Source: an uncultured Desulfobacter sp.
GTDB lineage: Bacteria > Desulfobacterota > Desulfobacteria > Desulfobacterales > Desulfobacteraceae
DNA length: 64,000 nt
Assembly (NCBI RefSeq): GCF_963677125.1
Contig: NZ_OY781882.1
Coordinates: 2,240,501-2,304,500, forward strand
Direction: 5' to 3'
The notes beneath the pieces are model-generated. The model was not told where the DNA came from and ran no database searches. It worked only from the letters and a program-made list of their open reading frames with translations. A program made the translations under genes and the position numbers. Below, one piece after another: positions 9,204 to 17,540 of the stretch; position 1 is the first letter of the stretch, and every line of letters starts with the position of its first letter.

Positions 9204-10658
9204 ATGGTAGCGCACAATGGAAAAACGTATTACGAACAACGTAAGAAAGCAAGCGAATTCAAAACTCGAGCTGAGTACCTTGATCATGAACTGACTATTA
9301 TGAAATTTCGTCGCTGGCGGGTCAACCTACCCTTCCGGGATTACAGCATTGAAATCGAGGACGTTGTGCCGGCCCTTGCCGCCACCATTGGAAAGGTTGT
9401 AATGGTAACCGCCATGGTGGCCGCTTTTGCGGATCAGTACGCGCTTTCGCCTGCATTTATTGCAGAGAACGTTCGGTATGAGATGCTGATCGCAGGGGCT
9501 GTCTTTGTCCTTCTTTTCTCGGCATTCTTGAATCCAAATTCAAATCTTGCGGGCACCCACGGCCCAATGATCCCCATCATCCCGATTGTCGCTGCGGCCG
9601 GTGGACACCCCTTGGCTCTGGGCATCTTAATCGGTCTATTCGGCCTGATTCTGGCCATCACAAAGGGCGGTTCCAAGCTGATGAATCTGACCGGGATCGG
9701 CGTCAGGGGAGGATTATTGATCTATCTGGGTGCTGTTGGACTGATAGGCCAAATCGGCAAACTTGGAAAATGGGGGGCAGCAGGCGGGATCGGCGTGGTT
9801 TCCTTTGCGGTTATCGGCGTAACCGTGCTTGTCTATGCCTACCTGGCGCGTGTCAAGAAGCGCTGGTTGGCCATCCCGCTCTGTTCGGCTATTGCAGGCA
9901 TCATCGCATTTACAATGGGTGCGGATTTCAACTTTTCGACTCCGCCTGGACTTCCCCATTTTGATCCCATGTGGTGGTGGGGTACTGATACAGGGTGGAA
10001 GATGGGACTTCCGAATCTTGGCCATTTTGTCGCCGTTATCCCCTTCTCCATTCTGGCCGTCGCAATGTGGTCGCCGGATTACCTTGGACACCGTGTATTC
10101 CAGGAACTCAACTATCCAAAAGAAGCCAAAGCCGTCCTTATGGACGTGGACGATACCATGATGGTGGCGTCTATTCGTCAGGCCATCGGTTCCTGTCTTG
10201 GCGGTGGCAACATCGCCTCATCCTGGGGAACATACATGATTCCTGCAGCCATCGCCAAGCGTCCCATTCCCGGCGGTGCGATTCTCACCGGCATTTTCTG
10301 CGTGGTGGCCGGTATACTTGGCTACCCCATGGACCTTGCCATGTGGGAACCTGTTCTGCGCGTAGCGCTTATCGTTGGCGTATTCCTGCCGCTGCTTGAA
10401 GCAGGGATGCAGATGGTCAGCAACCATAAGGATTCCCAAAGCGCTGGAACGTGTATTTTTGCATGCGCCTTTGTAAATCCGGTATTTGGCTGGGCCGCTG
10501 CCATGCTCCTGGATAACTTGGGACTTATCGGCGATACCGAGCGGGCCAAAACCCTCTCCTGGAATGAAAAACTGATCATCCCGGGGGCCATGTTTATCGT
10601 TTGTGTCGTTTCCCTTGGGCTGGTGGGTCAGCTCCCCGGTATACCCGGCATCTTCTAA
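9204..10658 (+). CDS. DUF3360-like multi-pass membrane transporter
   Basis: Polytopic inner-membrane protein of 484 aa, the size of the uncharacterised DUF3360 family, whose layout recalls SLC26/NCS2-fold anion or nucleobase transporters. Seen directly: a charged cytoplasmic N-terminus of about 45 residues, then at least ten hydrophobic segments, with helix-breaking conserved-looking stretches NLAGTHGPMIPIIPIVAAAGGHP and GSCLGGGNIASSWGTYM that could line a substrate site. A good ribosome site (GGAGAAGGAG) precedes ATG at 9204. A palindrome lies just upstream and a terminator follows, so it is probably a monocistronic, regulated gene. Position between sensor paralogues suggests that one of them responds to its substrate; the substrate itself cannot be told. 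Confidence 0.65.
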   Translation: MVAHNGKTYYEQRKKASEFKTRAEYLDHELTIMKFRRWRVNLPFRDYSIEIEDVVPALAATIGKVVMVTAMVAAFADQYALSPAFIAENVRYEMLIAGAVFVLLFSAFLNPNSNLAGTHGPMIPIIPIVAAAGGHPLALGILIGLFGLILAITKGGSKLMNLTGIGVRGGLLIYLGAVGLIGQIGKLGKWGAAGGIGVVSFAVIGVTVLVYAYLARVKKRWLAIPLCSAIAGIIAFTMGADFNFSTPPGLPHFDPMWWWGTDTGWKMGLPNLGHFVAVIPFSILAVAMWSPDYLGHRVFQELNYPKEAKAVLMDVDDTMMVASIRQAIGSCLGGGNIASSWGTYMIPAAIAKRPIPGGAILTGIFCVVAGILGYPMDLAMWEPVLRVALIVGVFLPLLEAGMQMVSNHKDSQSAGTCIFACAFVNPVFGWAAAMLLDNLGLIGDTERAKTLSWNEKLIIPGAMFIVCVVSLGLVGQLPGIPGIF

Positions 10659-10696
10659 AACTTACTTACTGTCGCCTATTCCGCGGCAGTTCTTTG

Positions 10697-10734
10697 AAAA
10701 GCCCGTTGATGCTCGTCATCAGCGGGCTTTATAT
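10697..10734 (+). terminator. Terminator after the DUF3360-like gene
   Basis: Stem AAAAGCCCGTTGATG with CATCAGCGGGCTTT around CTCGT, followed by a short T-poor tail (TATAT). Confidence 0.75.
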
Positions 10735-10756
10735 GTTGTAAAAAACCAATCACTTT

Positions 10757-10856
10757 TTATATGAAAGACCGATAAATTGCTAAGCTACTTTCATATTTTG
10801 CTGTGGGTCAAGCCTGGGTGTTGAAAGAATAGATCGGCCCATGGCCATTATTAAAA
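10757..10856 (+). repeat. R1 intergenic repeat, single unit
   Basis: Starts TATATGAAAG, has the complementary arm CTTTCATAT after about 20 bases, then GCTGTGGGT, a CCTGG half core, ATCGGCCCATGGCC and ATTATTAAAA. It lies between the terminator at 10.7 kb and the universal stress gene. Confidence 0.8.
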
Positions 10857-10904
10857 CCGCTCTATTTATGGGCATAAGTTAATAACATTTTGTTGCGTAA
10901 AGCG

Positions 10905-11390
10905 CTATTTCGGATTTTTTTTACATTCCTCGCGATACGGGTTAACAGTCATAACAGGACAACATGCCGTTTTCACCACTCTTTCTGCAACACTGCCAAA
11001 TACAATTCGATTAAAACCTTTATATCCATGTGTCCCCATGATGATGAGTTGCGCGTTTGCCCAGTCAGCATAATTAATAATTGCCTCTGCAATATCACCG
11101 GAGATAACTTGTCCGTTAACAGTAGACACACCCAAAGCATAAAGCCCCTCCTTATGCTTTTCTATAAAATCGTTCATCCGTTTTTTAGCAGCATTAAGCA
11201 AATCGTCTCTCATTGCGGGCAGGTTGGCCGGCGGTGTAAAAAACGCGGTATAATCCTCAAATTTTTGAACAACAAAAATAAAATCAAGATATGCTGAAAA
11301 CTTACCGGCAATACACGCAGCAGCACTGACAATCGTTTCTGTATTATCGGAAAAATCTATCGGGGTTACAATACGTTTAATCTCTCTCAT
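10905..11390 (-). CDS. Universal stress protein, UspA family
   Basis: Single-domain Usp of 161 aa, cytoplasmic, with an alpha/beta Rossmann-like fold. The ATP-binding signature G-x2-G-x9-G-S is present near the C-terminus (GTHGYKGFNRIVFGSVAERV), so this is an ATP-binding member. The N-terminal strand (KRIVTPIDFSDNT) has the usual aspartate. ATG at 11390 follows AAGGAGCG. The gene stands alone between R1 repeats; such proteins act in starvation or redox stress, but no partner is evident here. Confidence 0.92.
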   Translation of the reverse strand: MREIKRIVTPIDFSDNTETIVSAAACIAGKFSAYLDFIFVVQKFEDYTAFFTPPANLPAMRDDLLNAAKKRMNDFIEKHKEGLYALGVSTVNGQVISGDIAEAIINYADWANAQLIIMGTHGYKGFNRIVFGSVAERVVKTACCPVMTVNPYREECKKNPK

Positions 11391-11446
11391 AAGCGCTCCT
11401 TGGCTTTAGGATTTAAGACTCTTTTTAATGATTGCCGCTTTTTTTT

Positions 11447-11514
11447 GACGGCCATGACCAGCCTGGCACATTAAACAACTGAAGACATAGCCCACAACAA
11501 AGTTTAAAGGATCT
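11447..11514 (-). repeat. R1 intergenic repeat, partial
   Basis: On the minus strand it reads AAACTTTGTTGTGGGCTATG, then a diverged core with GTGCCAGGCTGGTCATGGCC. The outer ATATGAAAG arm is eroded. It lies in the 293-base gap between the stress protein and the second sensor gene; otherwise that gap shows nothing. Confidence 0.65.
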
Positions 11515-11683
11515 AAATACAGTATACAAAGTTTGCAAGAATTAGGAATGACAAAAGCAGATGTTCGGTGAAAAACAGATTTTGTTTCGGGAAACTTTGA
11601 AAAACAGTCTTTTATATGATAACTATTTTGGGTTAAAAGCAGCTCAGGGTTCCCGTTGAAAAACAAGCTCAAGGAATACTGCA

Positions 11684-14269
11684 ATGAAACTTGAAGACCA
11701 TATAAAGCATACCGAAGAACTTTTTGGTATACCAGGCAAAGATATACACCAATGGCTTGATGGCTTTTTTGATACCACCTCATTTGAAAGGCTGCTTGCA
11801 GGACAAGGCCCGGCTAATTATGACCCCTATTCCCATAGAAAATTTCGTCATTGCATTGAAGGATTGGAAGAGGCGTATGAAAAATTTGAGGGTAAATATT
11901 CCCGTGAAGAGATCAAAAATGTATTTGAGACACACGTAAAAGATGACTACAGAGGTTATCTTCCCAAAAGAGATGACTTTGAAAACGGAACATTCACAGA
12001 GAAATACCACGACGCCGCAGAATCTGAAGATAAAAAAATATTGAGTTTTGAAGAACTCTCTGATTATTTCCAAGGCAAATCTTACAGGTATCAAAAAGAG
12101 AAAAGCGAGAAATTTTTTGACAGCTTTGGCAGTCGCATTGTGCTGCCCACCATATTGGCGATTGTCCTCTTCATCAGTTATATATTTTTTTACGTGGTTC
12201 CTCTATTTGAAGACAACATGCTGAACCAGAAAAAAATGATGGTAAAAGAACTGACAGCAACAGCAGCAAGCGTCATTACCCACTATCAGGAATTAGAAGA
12301 AAAAGGTGTGCTTACCTCCCAGGAGGCCAAACAGCGGACCATAGATGAAATAAAAACCATGCGCTATGGCAGCCAGGATAAAAATTACTTTTTCATCATC
12401 GACATGACCCCCAAAATGATTCTGCACCCCTACCGCCCGGAGTTGACCGGCCAGGATCTGAGCAACTACACGGATGAAGAAAATAAAAGTGGTAAAAAAC
12501 TATTCGTTGAATTTGTTCGCATAGTAAAATCAAATGGAGATGGATATTTAAGATATCATTGGCAATGGAAAGACAACCCGGACAAAACTGCTGAAAAGCT
12601 GTCATATGTAAAAGGAATTCCCCAAAGAGACTGGATTGTTGGTACAGGTATATATATCCATGATATTGCCGAAGAAAAAGAGGCGTTGCAGCTGCACATT
12701 TTCCAGATCGTCGGCATTACCGTTGACGGGTTATTTATGCTGCTGGCCTATTTCCTGTTGCAAAGTAAACGCATCGAAAACGACCGTAAAAGAGCAGAAG
12801 CGGGCTTAAAAGAAGTTAAAGACCGCTATCGGGCACTGGTCGAATCGTCCAATGAAGGTTACCTTTTAACCATGGACGGCAGAATTGTATACTCCAATTT
12901 CAAGTTGCAACAAATATTAGGATTTACGAACACAGAGCTGCATCAACCCGATATATGGGATATTATCTTTCCTGATGTGGAAAACAACAGCCGATTGAGA
13001 AAACATTTGAGCAGTGTATTCAAAAACGACACTGATTCCGGAGAGTTTGAAGCTGTCGCTGCTGATTCCGTTGGAAATTATATTGATGTTATCGTAACAA
13101 CATCCCGCATATTTTTATCTGAAAAACACGGACATGTTATTTCTTTACGTCCCATTGTTCGTAAAAGCTATATTGGGGTTGAAAGTACCACGAGTGTTCC
13201 CACCGATTACAAACCCATTCACTCTTCGCTTATCAAAGAAATCAAGGAGAGCAATAGAATCGGCCATGTTGTCCAAAACATGAACAAGCTCCCCGGCATT
13301 ATCAGAGAAATGGTTGAAACCGGCGCCAGACCCAAAGCATTGTGCATGGTGATCGGCACAACGTATGATGAGGTTATCGTTCGCTGTATCGAACTGTCAA
13401 TAGGTGAAATCGGTCCACCACCGGTTGCTTTTGCATTTCTTTCCCTTGGCAGCAATGCAAGGCATGAGATGACCATGTTCTCAGATCAGGACAACGCAAT
13501 AATCTTTGAAGATACCGCCCAAACAGCTTCGGACATAATAAGGGCATATTTCCTCAAACTTGGAGACAAGGTTTGCAGCAAGCTCAATGCTTCGGGCTAT
13601 CACTTTTGTCCGGCTGGCATTATGGCATTACACCCCAAATGGTGTCTATCTCAAAAGGAATGGCACAAAAAATTAACTAATATAATGACAGATCCGACAC
13701 CTGACGGATTCCTTGAGTTCAACGTATTCTTTGACCTGAAATGTACTTATGGCAATATTGATTTGGCAAATTCAATCCATTCACAAATTCAAGTGTTAAT
13801 GAAGCAGAATCCTCTATTTATCAGTTACTACGCGAAAAATACGTTAATACAGAAAATGCCCGTTAATGTTTTTGGACAGTTAAAAACTGAACGTCAGGAT
13901 GGCGAAAAAACCTTGAATCTTAAAGAGGCACTGCGTCCGATTGAGATTTTCTCAAGAATTTATGCCTTGAAACATGCAATTGTTACCCCAAATACGATTA
14001 ACAGACTCAATGAGATTAGAGACAAAGCAGAAATATCTAAAGCATTCCATAAAGAAACCGTCTATATATTTAACCATATATGGCGACTGAGGTTTTTTAA
14101 TCAAATATTTAAACATACCGATCTGCACAAAGTGGATGATGAGTTAAACATTGAAGAACTCAACAATATAGAGGCTGAACATTTAAAGGAAGTTGTTTCC
14201 AGAATTTCCACACTTAAAAGAAAAATTAGCCGTGATTTTATTGAAAGTGTTCCCACAGAAAAAATATAA
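11684..14269 (+). CDS. Membrane sensor: novel N-domain-Cache-PAS-DUF294 nucleotidyltransferase (paralogue 2)
   Basis: Protein of 861 aa related to the 832-aa and 830-aa neighbours but with two differences. First, it has an extra cytoplasmic N-terminal region (about 1-140) containing IHQWLD, YSHRKFRHCIEG and ETHVKDDYRGYLP, a spacing of His and Asp residues that resembles the small DUF6915-type domain. Second, it has no CBS pair. The rest is TM1 (151-172), single-Cache (about 175-330, MRYGSQDKNYFFI, ILHPYRPE, RDWIVGTGIYIHD), TM2 (338-360), PAS (380-490), and the DUF294 transferase (about 515-680) with intact GSNARHEMTMFSDQDNA, then the C-terminal domain (about 700-850). AAGGAA precedes ATG at 11684. 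Output activity is unknown. R1 repeats lie on both sides. Confidence 0.83.
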   Translation: MKLEDHIKHTEELFGIPGKDIHQWLDGFFDTTSFERLLAGQGPANYDPYSHRKFRHCIEGLEEAYEKFEGKYSREEIKNVFETHVKDDYRGYLPKRDDFENGTFTEKYHDAAESEDKKILSFEELSDYFQGKSYRYQKEKSEKFFDSFGSRIVLPTILAIVLFISYIFFYVVPLFEDNMLNQKKMMVKELTATAASVITHYQELEEKGVLTSQEAKQRTIDEIKTMRYGSQDKNYFFIIDMTPKMILHPYRPELTGQDLSNYTDEENKSGKKLFVEFVRIVKSNGDGYLRYHWQWKDNPDKTAEKLSYVKGIPQRDWIVGTGIYIHDIAEEKEALQLHIFQIVGITVDGLFMLLAYFLLQSKRIENDRKRAEAGLKEVKDRYRALVESSNEGYLLTMDGRIVYSNFKLQQILGFTNTELHQPDIWDIIFPDVENNSRLRKHLSSVFKNDTDSGEFEAVAADSVGNYIDVIVTTSRIFLSEKHGHVISLRPIVRKSYIGVESTTSVPTDYKPIHSSLIKEIKESNRIGHVVQNMNKLPGIIREMVETGARPKALCMVIGTTYDEVIVRCIELSIGEIGPPPVAFAFLSLGSNARHEMTMFSDQDNAIIFEDTAQTASDIIRAYFLKLGDKVCSKLNASGYHFCPAGIMALHPKWCLSQKEWHKKLTNIMTDPTPDGFLEFNVFFDLKCTYGNIDLANSIHSQIQVLMKQNPLFISYYAKNTLIQKMPVNVFGQLKTERQDGEKTLNLKEALRPIEIFSRIYALKHAIVTPNTINRLNEIRDKAEISKAFHKETVYIFNHIWRLRFFNQIFKHTDLHKVDDELNIEELNNIEAEHLKEVVSRISTLKRKISRDFIESVPTEKI

Positions 14270-14349
14270 CTGTTCCGGGCATTTGCGGTCCACGACTACA
14301 GCGGCATGCCCGGCCCCTTGCATATAAGGCCAGGGCGTTTGCAAAATTT

Positions 14350-14428
14350 AGTTTATAAGAAACTCTCTGTAAGCCATAGAGATGTTTCAATATTCATTGG
14401 TCAAAGACAAGGACTGTCCGTGACCGTG
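14350..14428 (+). repeat. R1 intergenic repeat, variant-core unit
   Basis: TTTATAAGAAACT, AGAGATGTTTCA and then TTGGTCAAAGACAAGGACTG with TCCGTGACCGT, the same core variant as in the 2285-2455 locus. It fills most of the gap between two convergent sensor genes. Confidence 0.75.
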
Positions 14429-14463
14429 TGATCCGAACCACTATAAAGAAATGGGGGGCTTTA

Positions 14464-16956
14464 TTAGCGCCCCTTAAATTCCAAATTCAGTTTTGTCTGC
14501 ATATCAGAAATTAAGGAATAGACATTTTTTAAAGTTGACTTCTCAATTTCGGTTAAACTTTTAAAATTGATTGTATTGTCAGGCTTTCTGAATTCTTTTA
14601 ATGCATTGGTTTGGGTGTGAAAACGTAATCCCATTAAAAAATTGTAAGCTTGTTTTAATTCTCCATACATGGATTTTTGAATCACGTTTTGATTTAGTAA
14701 TTGCTCAAGTCGTTGCAGGGTATTGGTTTCAGCAATTTTGCGTTGCAGGGAAAAAACTTTAATAAACGTAATCACCGGAACAAGTATTTTTTTAATATCA
14801 AATGTTTCGCTATCACCTCCGGCAATATTTCCAAAAATGTTTAACGGGGACCGATACTGAATAACCGTTTGGGCAAGGTGAAAAACAAAAATGGCTTTTT
14901 TATCAATAAGCAGGTTAATGTGTTTTCTCAATTCGTCTGTAAAAAAGCTATCCCCATAAATACACCGAAAATCAAAGAAAACCGCAGTGTCTATTATGTT
15001 TTGTGCTTCAGGTGTGTTAATCCAGCCTGTAAATTGCTTTTTCCAATCCGATAAGGTTAACGTATATTTTGGATTTTTGGCCATTATCTCACCTATACAG
15101 AGCTCATATCCAACATGGGCCAGGTGATCGTTCACAGTTTCAGCAAATTTCAAAAAATAATTTTTACTTTTCTGAACATTATTTTCCTGGACATCTTCAA
15201 AAATAATGGCATTATCCTGGTCGGTGGCAATGGTTTGTTCTTTTCTTCCTTCGCTTCCCAAAGCAACAAAAGCAAACCGGGAAGGTGGTTCCCCATGGTC
15301 TTCCAGAGCAAAAGCGATGATACGATTTGTCATCGCATCGGATACTGATGTGATGATATGGGTTATCAATTCTGTTTTATTTCCACTTTCCAATAATGCA
15401 TTAACAAGAATCGGGATCTTATCATATATCTTCTTAAGTTCATGAACATCCTCGGCATATTCAATTTCACTTAATATGTAACTCAACGAATTATGCTGGA
15501 TTTCAAGTATATCTTTGCGGCTGAGGACACCGATAATTTTATTATTTTCGCTTTTCACAGCCAGATGGCTGATGTTTTGTTTTCTGAATTCCAAAACAAC
15601 CTGGTAAAGCAATGCAGTATTTGAAATACAAATAATTGGCGCAGTCATCACTTCCACAAGTGGGCACTTTCCATCTTTTCCTTTTGCCAGAACTCTTTTG
15701 CGCAGGTCACTATCATCAACAACGCCAAGCATTTTATCATTATCGGCAATAAAAATGAGATTCATCTTTTTCCGATCCATTAATAAGGCAGCTTCAGCGA
15801 CTGTTGTTTGCAGATTGCTCTTTACAATCGGCTTCACAAATTGAGAAATGGGCTGGTTCATTAATATCAGGGAACTTTGAAGTTCGCTGCTTAAATTATG
15901 GACAATTTTTTCTGTTTGTTTTTTTCGAGATACATTTTTTGTGACCACAACAAAAGCTTCTTGTTCCTCAAATAAAATTCTTGTAACCGATATCACGACA
16001 TCGTGGAAGACTGCTTCCCCTTGCTTTACCTGGGTTTCAATTGAAATGGATTTATTGGTTTTTTCGCATGACTTTAAGACCTCTTCCCACCCGATGCTGA
16101 AAAAATCTTCAAATTTAGACGCAATAATCTCCTGATGCGTTTTTCCAGTAAGTTGTTCAAACATGTGATTGGAAAAAATGATCCTGCTGTCTTTGATCAT
16201 TATTGTTCCTTCTGATGAAGTTTCCACAAGCGTTTTGTATTTTTGCCTTGATTGTAAAAGATCATCTTCGGCCATTTTTCGCCTGGCTTCAATTTTAAGG
16301 CTTTGTAAAATTATAAAAGAGAGGATCAAGATAACGACTGCTGATATAAACAGTGAAACCCTTGTTAATCTTCCTTTTAAAGCACCGATTTCAGCTTGTA
16401 CATCATCCAGATAAATACCGGTGCCTATAATCCATTCCCACTTTTTAAAACCCTTTACATAAGATAACTTTGGCACAATTTGAGAAGAATCATCTTTCCA
16501 TTGCCACATGTAGTTAATAAATCCTTCGCCCTGTGTTTTTACAACCGTAATTGCTTCAACAAACAGCCTGACCCCATTGGGATCCTTATAGTTATCCAGC
16601 ATTTTATTGTTCAGTTCGGGACGATAGGGGTGCATGACCATAACTGCGTTCATGTCGCTAATCCAAAAATAATCTTTCCCCTGGACACCATATCTCATCT
16701 TTTCAATTTTTTTTGACGCAAGGCGTTTTGCTTGCTCAAGGGTGATCAAGGAATTTTTGTATTCGTCGTCATATTCTTTTATTAAACTCCAAGCGGTGTT
16801 GGTAAGCTCCCGGATCATTTCCTTTTTTTTGTTCATCATATTTTCTTCAAATGATGGTATTAGGATAAGGTACATCGAGGAGATAAAAAGCAAAATAGTA
16901 AGTATGGACGGGACGATAATAGAGAAAAAGAATTTTCTTATGACTTTGTTTGACAT
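14464..16956 (-). CDS. Membrane sensor: Cache-PAS-CBS-CBS-DUF294 nucleotidyltransferase (paralogue 3)
   Basis: Protein of 830 aa with the same order as the 6173-8671 gene: TM1 (about 9-33), single-Cache (about 35-190, MRYGVQGKDYFWI, MVMHPYRPE, WEWIIGTGIYLDD), TM2 (198-218), PAS (238-345), CBS pair (370-485), DUF294 transferase (490-625) with GSEGRKEQTIATDQDNA, and the C-terminal domain (660-825). I chose ATG at 16956 (MSNKVIRKF); the longer frame to 17013 begins with TTG and adds 19 basic residues that the paralogue lacks. The ribosome site is weak (GAAAGA). Convergent with paralogue 2; three R1 units begin 25 bases upstream. The coding sequence is AT-rich compared with the metabolic genes nearby. 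Confidence 0.85.
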   Translation of the reverse strand: MSNKVIRKFFFSIIVPSILTILLFISSMYLILIPSFEENMMNKKKEMIRELTNTAWSLIKEYDDEYKNSLITLEQAKRLASKKIEKMRYGVQGKDYFWISDMNAVMVMHPYRPELNNKMLDNYKDPNGVRLFVEAITVVKTQGEGFINYMWQWKDDSSQIVPKLSYVKGFKKWEWIIGTGIYLDDVQAEIGALKGRLTRVSLFISAVVILILSFIILQSLKIEARRKMAEDDLLQSRQKYKTLVETSSEGTIMIKDSRIIFSNHMFEQLTGKTHQEIIASKFEDFFSIGWEEVLKSCEKTNKSISIETQVKQGEAVFHDVVISVTRILFEEQEAFVVVTKNVSRKKQTEKIVHNLSSELQSSLILMNQPISQFVKPIVKSNLQTTVAEAALLMDRKKMNLIFIADNDKMLGVVDDSDLRKRVLAKGKDGKCPLVEVMTAPIICISNTALLYQVVLEFRKQNISHLAVKSENNKIIGVLSRKDILEIQHNSLSYILSEIEYAEDVHELKKIYDKIPILVNALLESGNKTELITHIITSVSDAMTNRIIAFALEDHGEPPSRFAFVALGSEGRKEQTIATDQDNAIIFEDVQENNVQKSKNYFLKFAETVNDHLAHVGYELCIGEIMAKNPKYTLTLSDWKKQFTGWINTPEAQNIIDTAVFFDFRCIYGDSFFTDELRKHINLLIDKKAIFVFHLAQTVIQYRSPLNIFGNIAGGDSETFDIKKILVPVITFIKVFSLQRKIAETNTLQRLEQLLNQNVIQKSMYGELKQAYNFLMGLRFHTQTNALKEFRKPDNTINFKSLTEIEKSTLKNVYSLISDMQTKLNLEFKGR

Positions 16957-16980
16957 GGCGTGTTCAGTCTTTCTTAATAA

Positions 16981-17247
16981 GTAAAGTCTGTGAAACCTGC
17001 ACAGATTTTTCAAATTTCGTTATGGCTGAACCACGGAAAAAAACCAGGTCACTCCGTGGCGGTCTATAAAAAGTCTGGGTAAGATACTCAGATCTTTCAA
17101 ACTTTGTTGTTGGCTATGCCTGGCAGTTGATATGTCAGGTCAGCCAATGGCTGTTACATGAAAGCTTGGATAAGTCACTAAATTCCTATCATGTTTTAGG
17201 GTGAACCTGGGTGTGATTGGCCAGGTTAGCCCATGACTGTTCTTGCA
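16981..17247 (+). repeat. R1 intergenic repeat, three tandem units
   Basis: Units start near 16985, 17072 and 17163, a period of about 87-91 bp. Each has the GAAAG arm, a TTTCA-type counter-arm, a TTTGTTGTTGGC-type stretch and an imperfect CCTGG...CCAGG core (for example GGCTATGCCTGGCA with TGTCAGGTCAGCC in unit 2). This is the longest array of the family in the window. Confidence 0.85.
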
Positions 17248-17493
17248 GACATTTTAGTTTGCATATATACAGGATATGGAAAGGAATCCCCCCTCCCCTA
17301 CCTTGCATCTATCTTTATATTTATCACGCGTTATGCCAAAAGGCACGAATTTAAATGGTCGCAAATACCGAAGACGAAATCCTAATCGACTGAAAATTTA
17401 GGTTTTTTACTTTTGATCTACTGTTTTTCGTCTTCTTGACTTTTTACCACTTCATCAAAATGGGTATTACAGCGTTTATATATCGGTTTTATT

Positions 17494-17514
17494 GGGAGGG
17501 CTCGGTACCCTCCC
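17494..17514 (-). terminator. Hairpin after the DUF2333 gene
   Basis: GGGAGGG and CCCTCCC around seven bases, 27 bases past the stop of the minus-strand gene. There is no T-run, so it may be a weak terminator or mRNA-end stabiliser. Confidence 0.5.
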
Positions 17515-17540
17515 TCATACCGTTATAATGCCAAAATGCC

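Larger units (their letters stand above)
16957..17540. other. Gap upstream of paralogue 3 with R1 array and a hairpin
   Basis: The 580 bases contain a three-unit R1 array (16981-17247), then AT-rich sequence without a credible gene, and a GC-rich hairpin (17494-17514) just after the DUF2333 gene. Confidence 0.55.

Noticed and set aside
8868..9287. Minus-strand frame of 139 aa across the divergent gap
   Set aside because: It runs through both operator-like palindromes and into the transporter gene, and has no family match.
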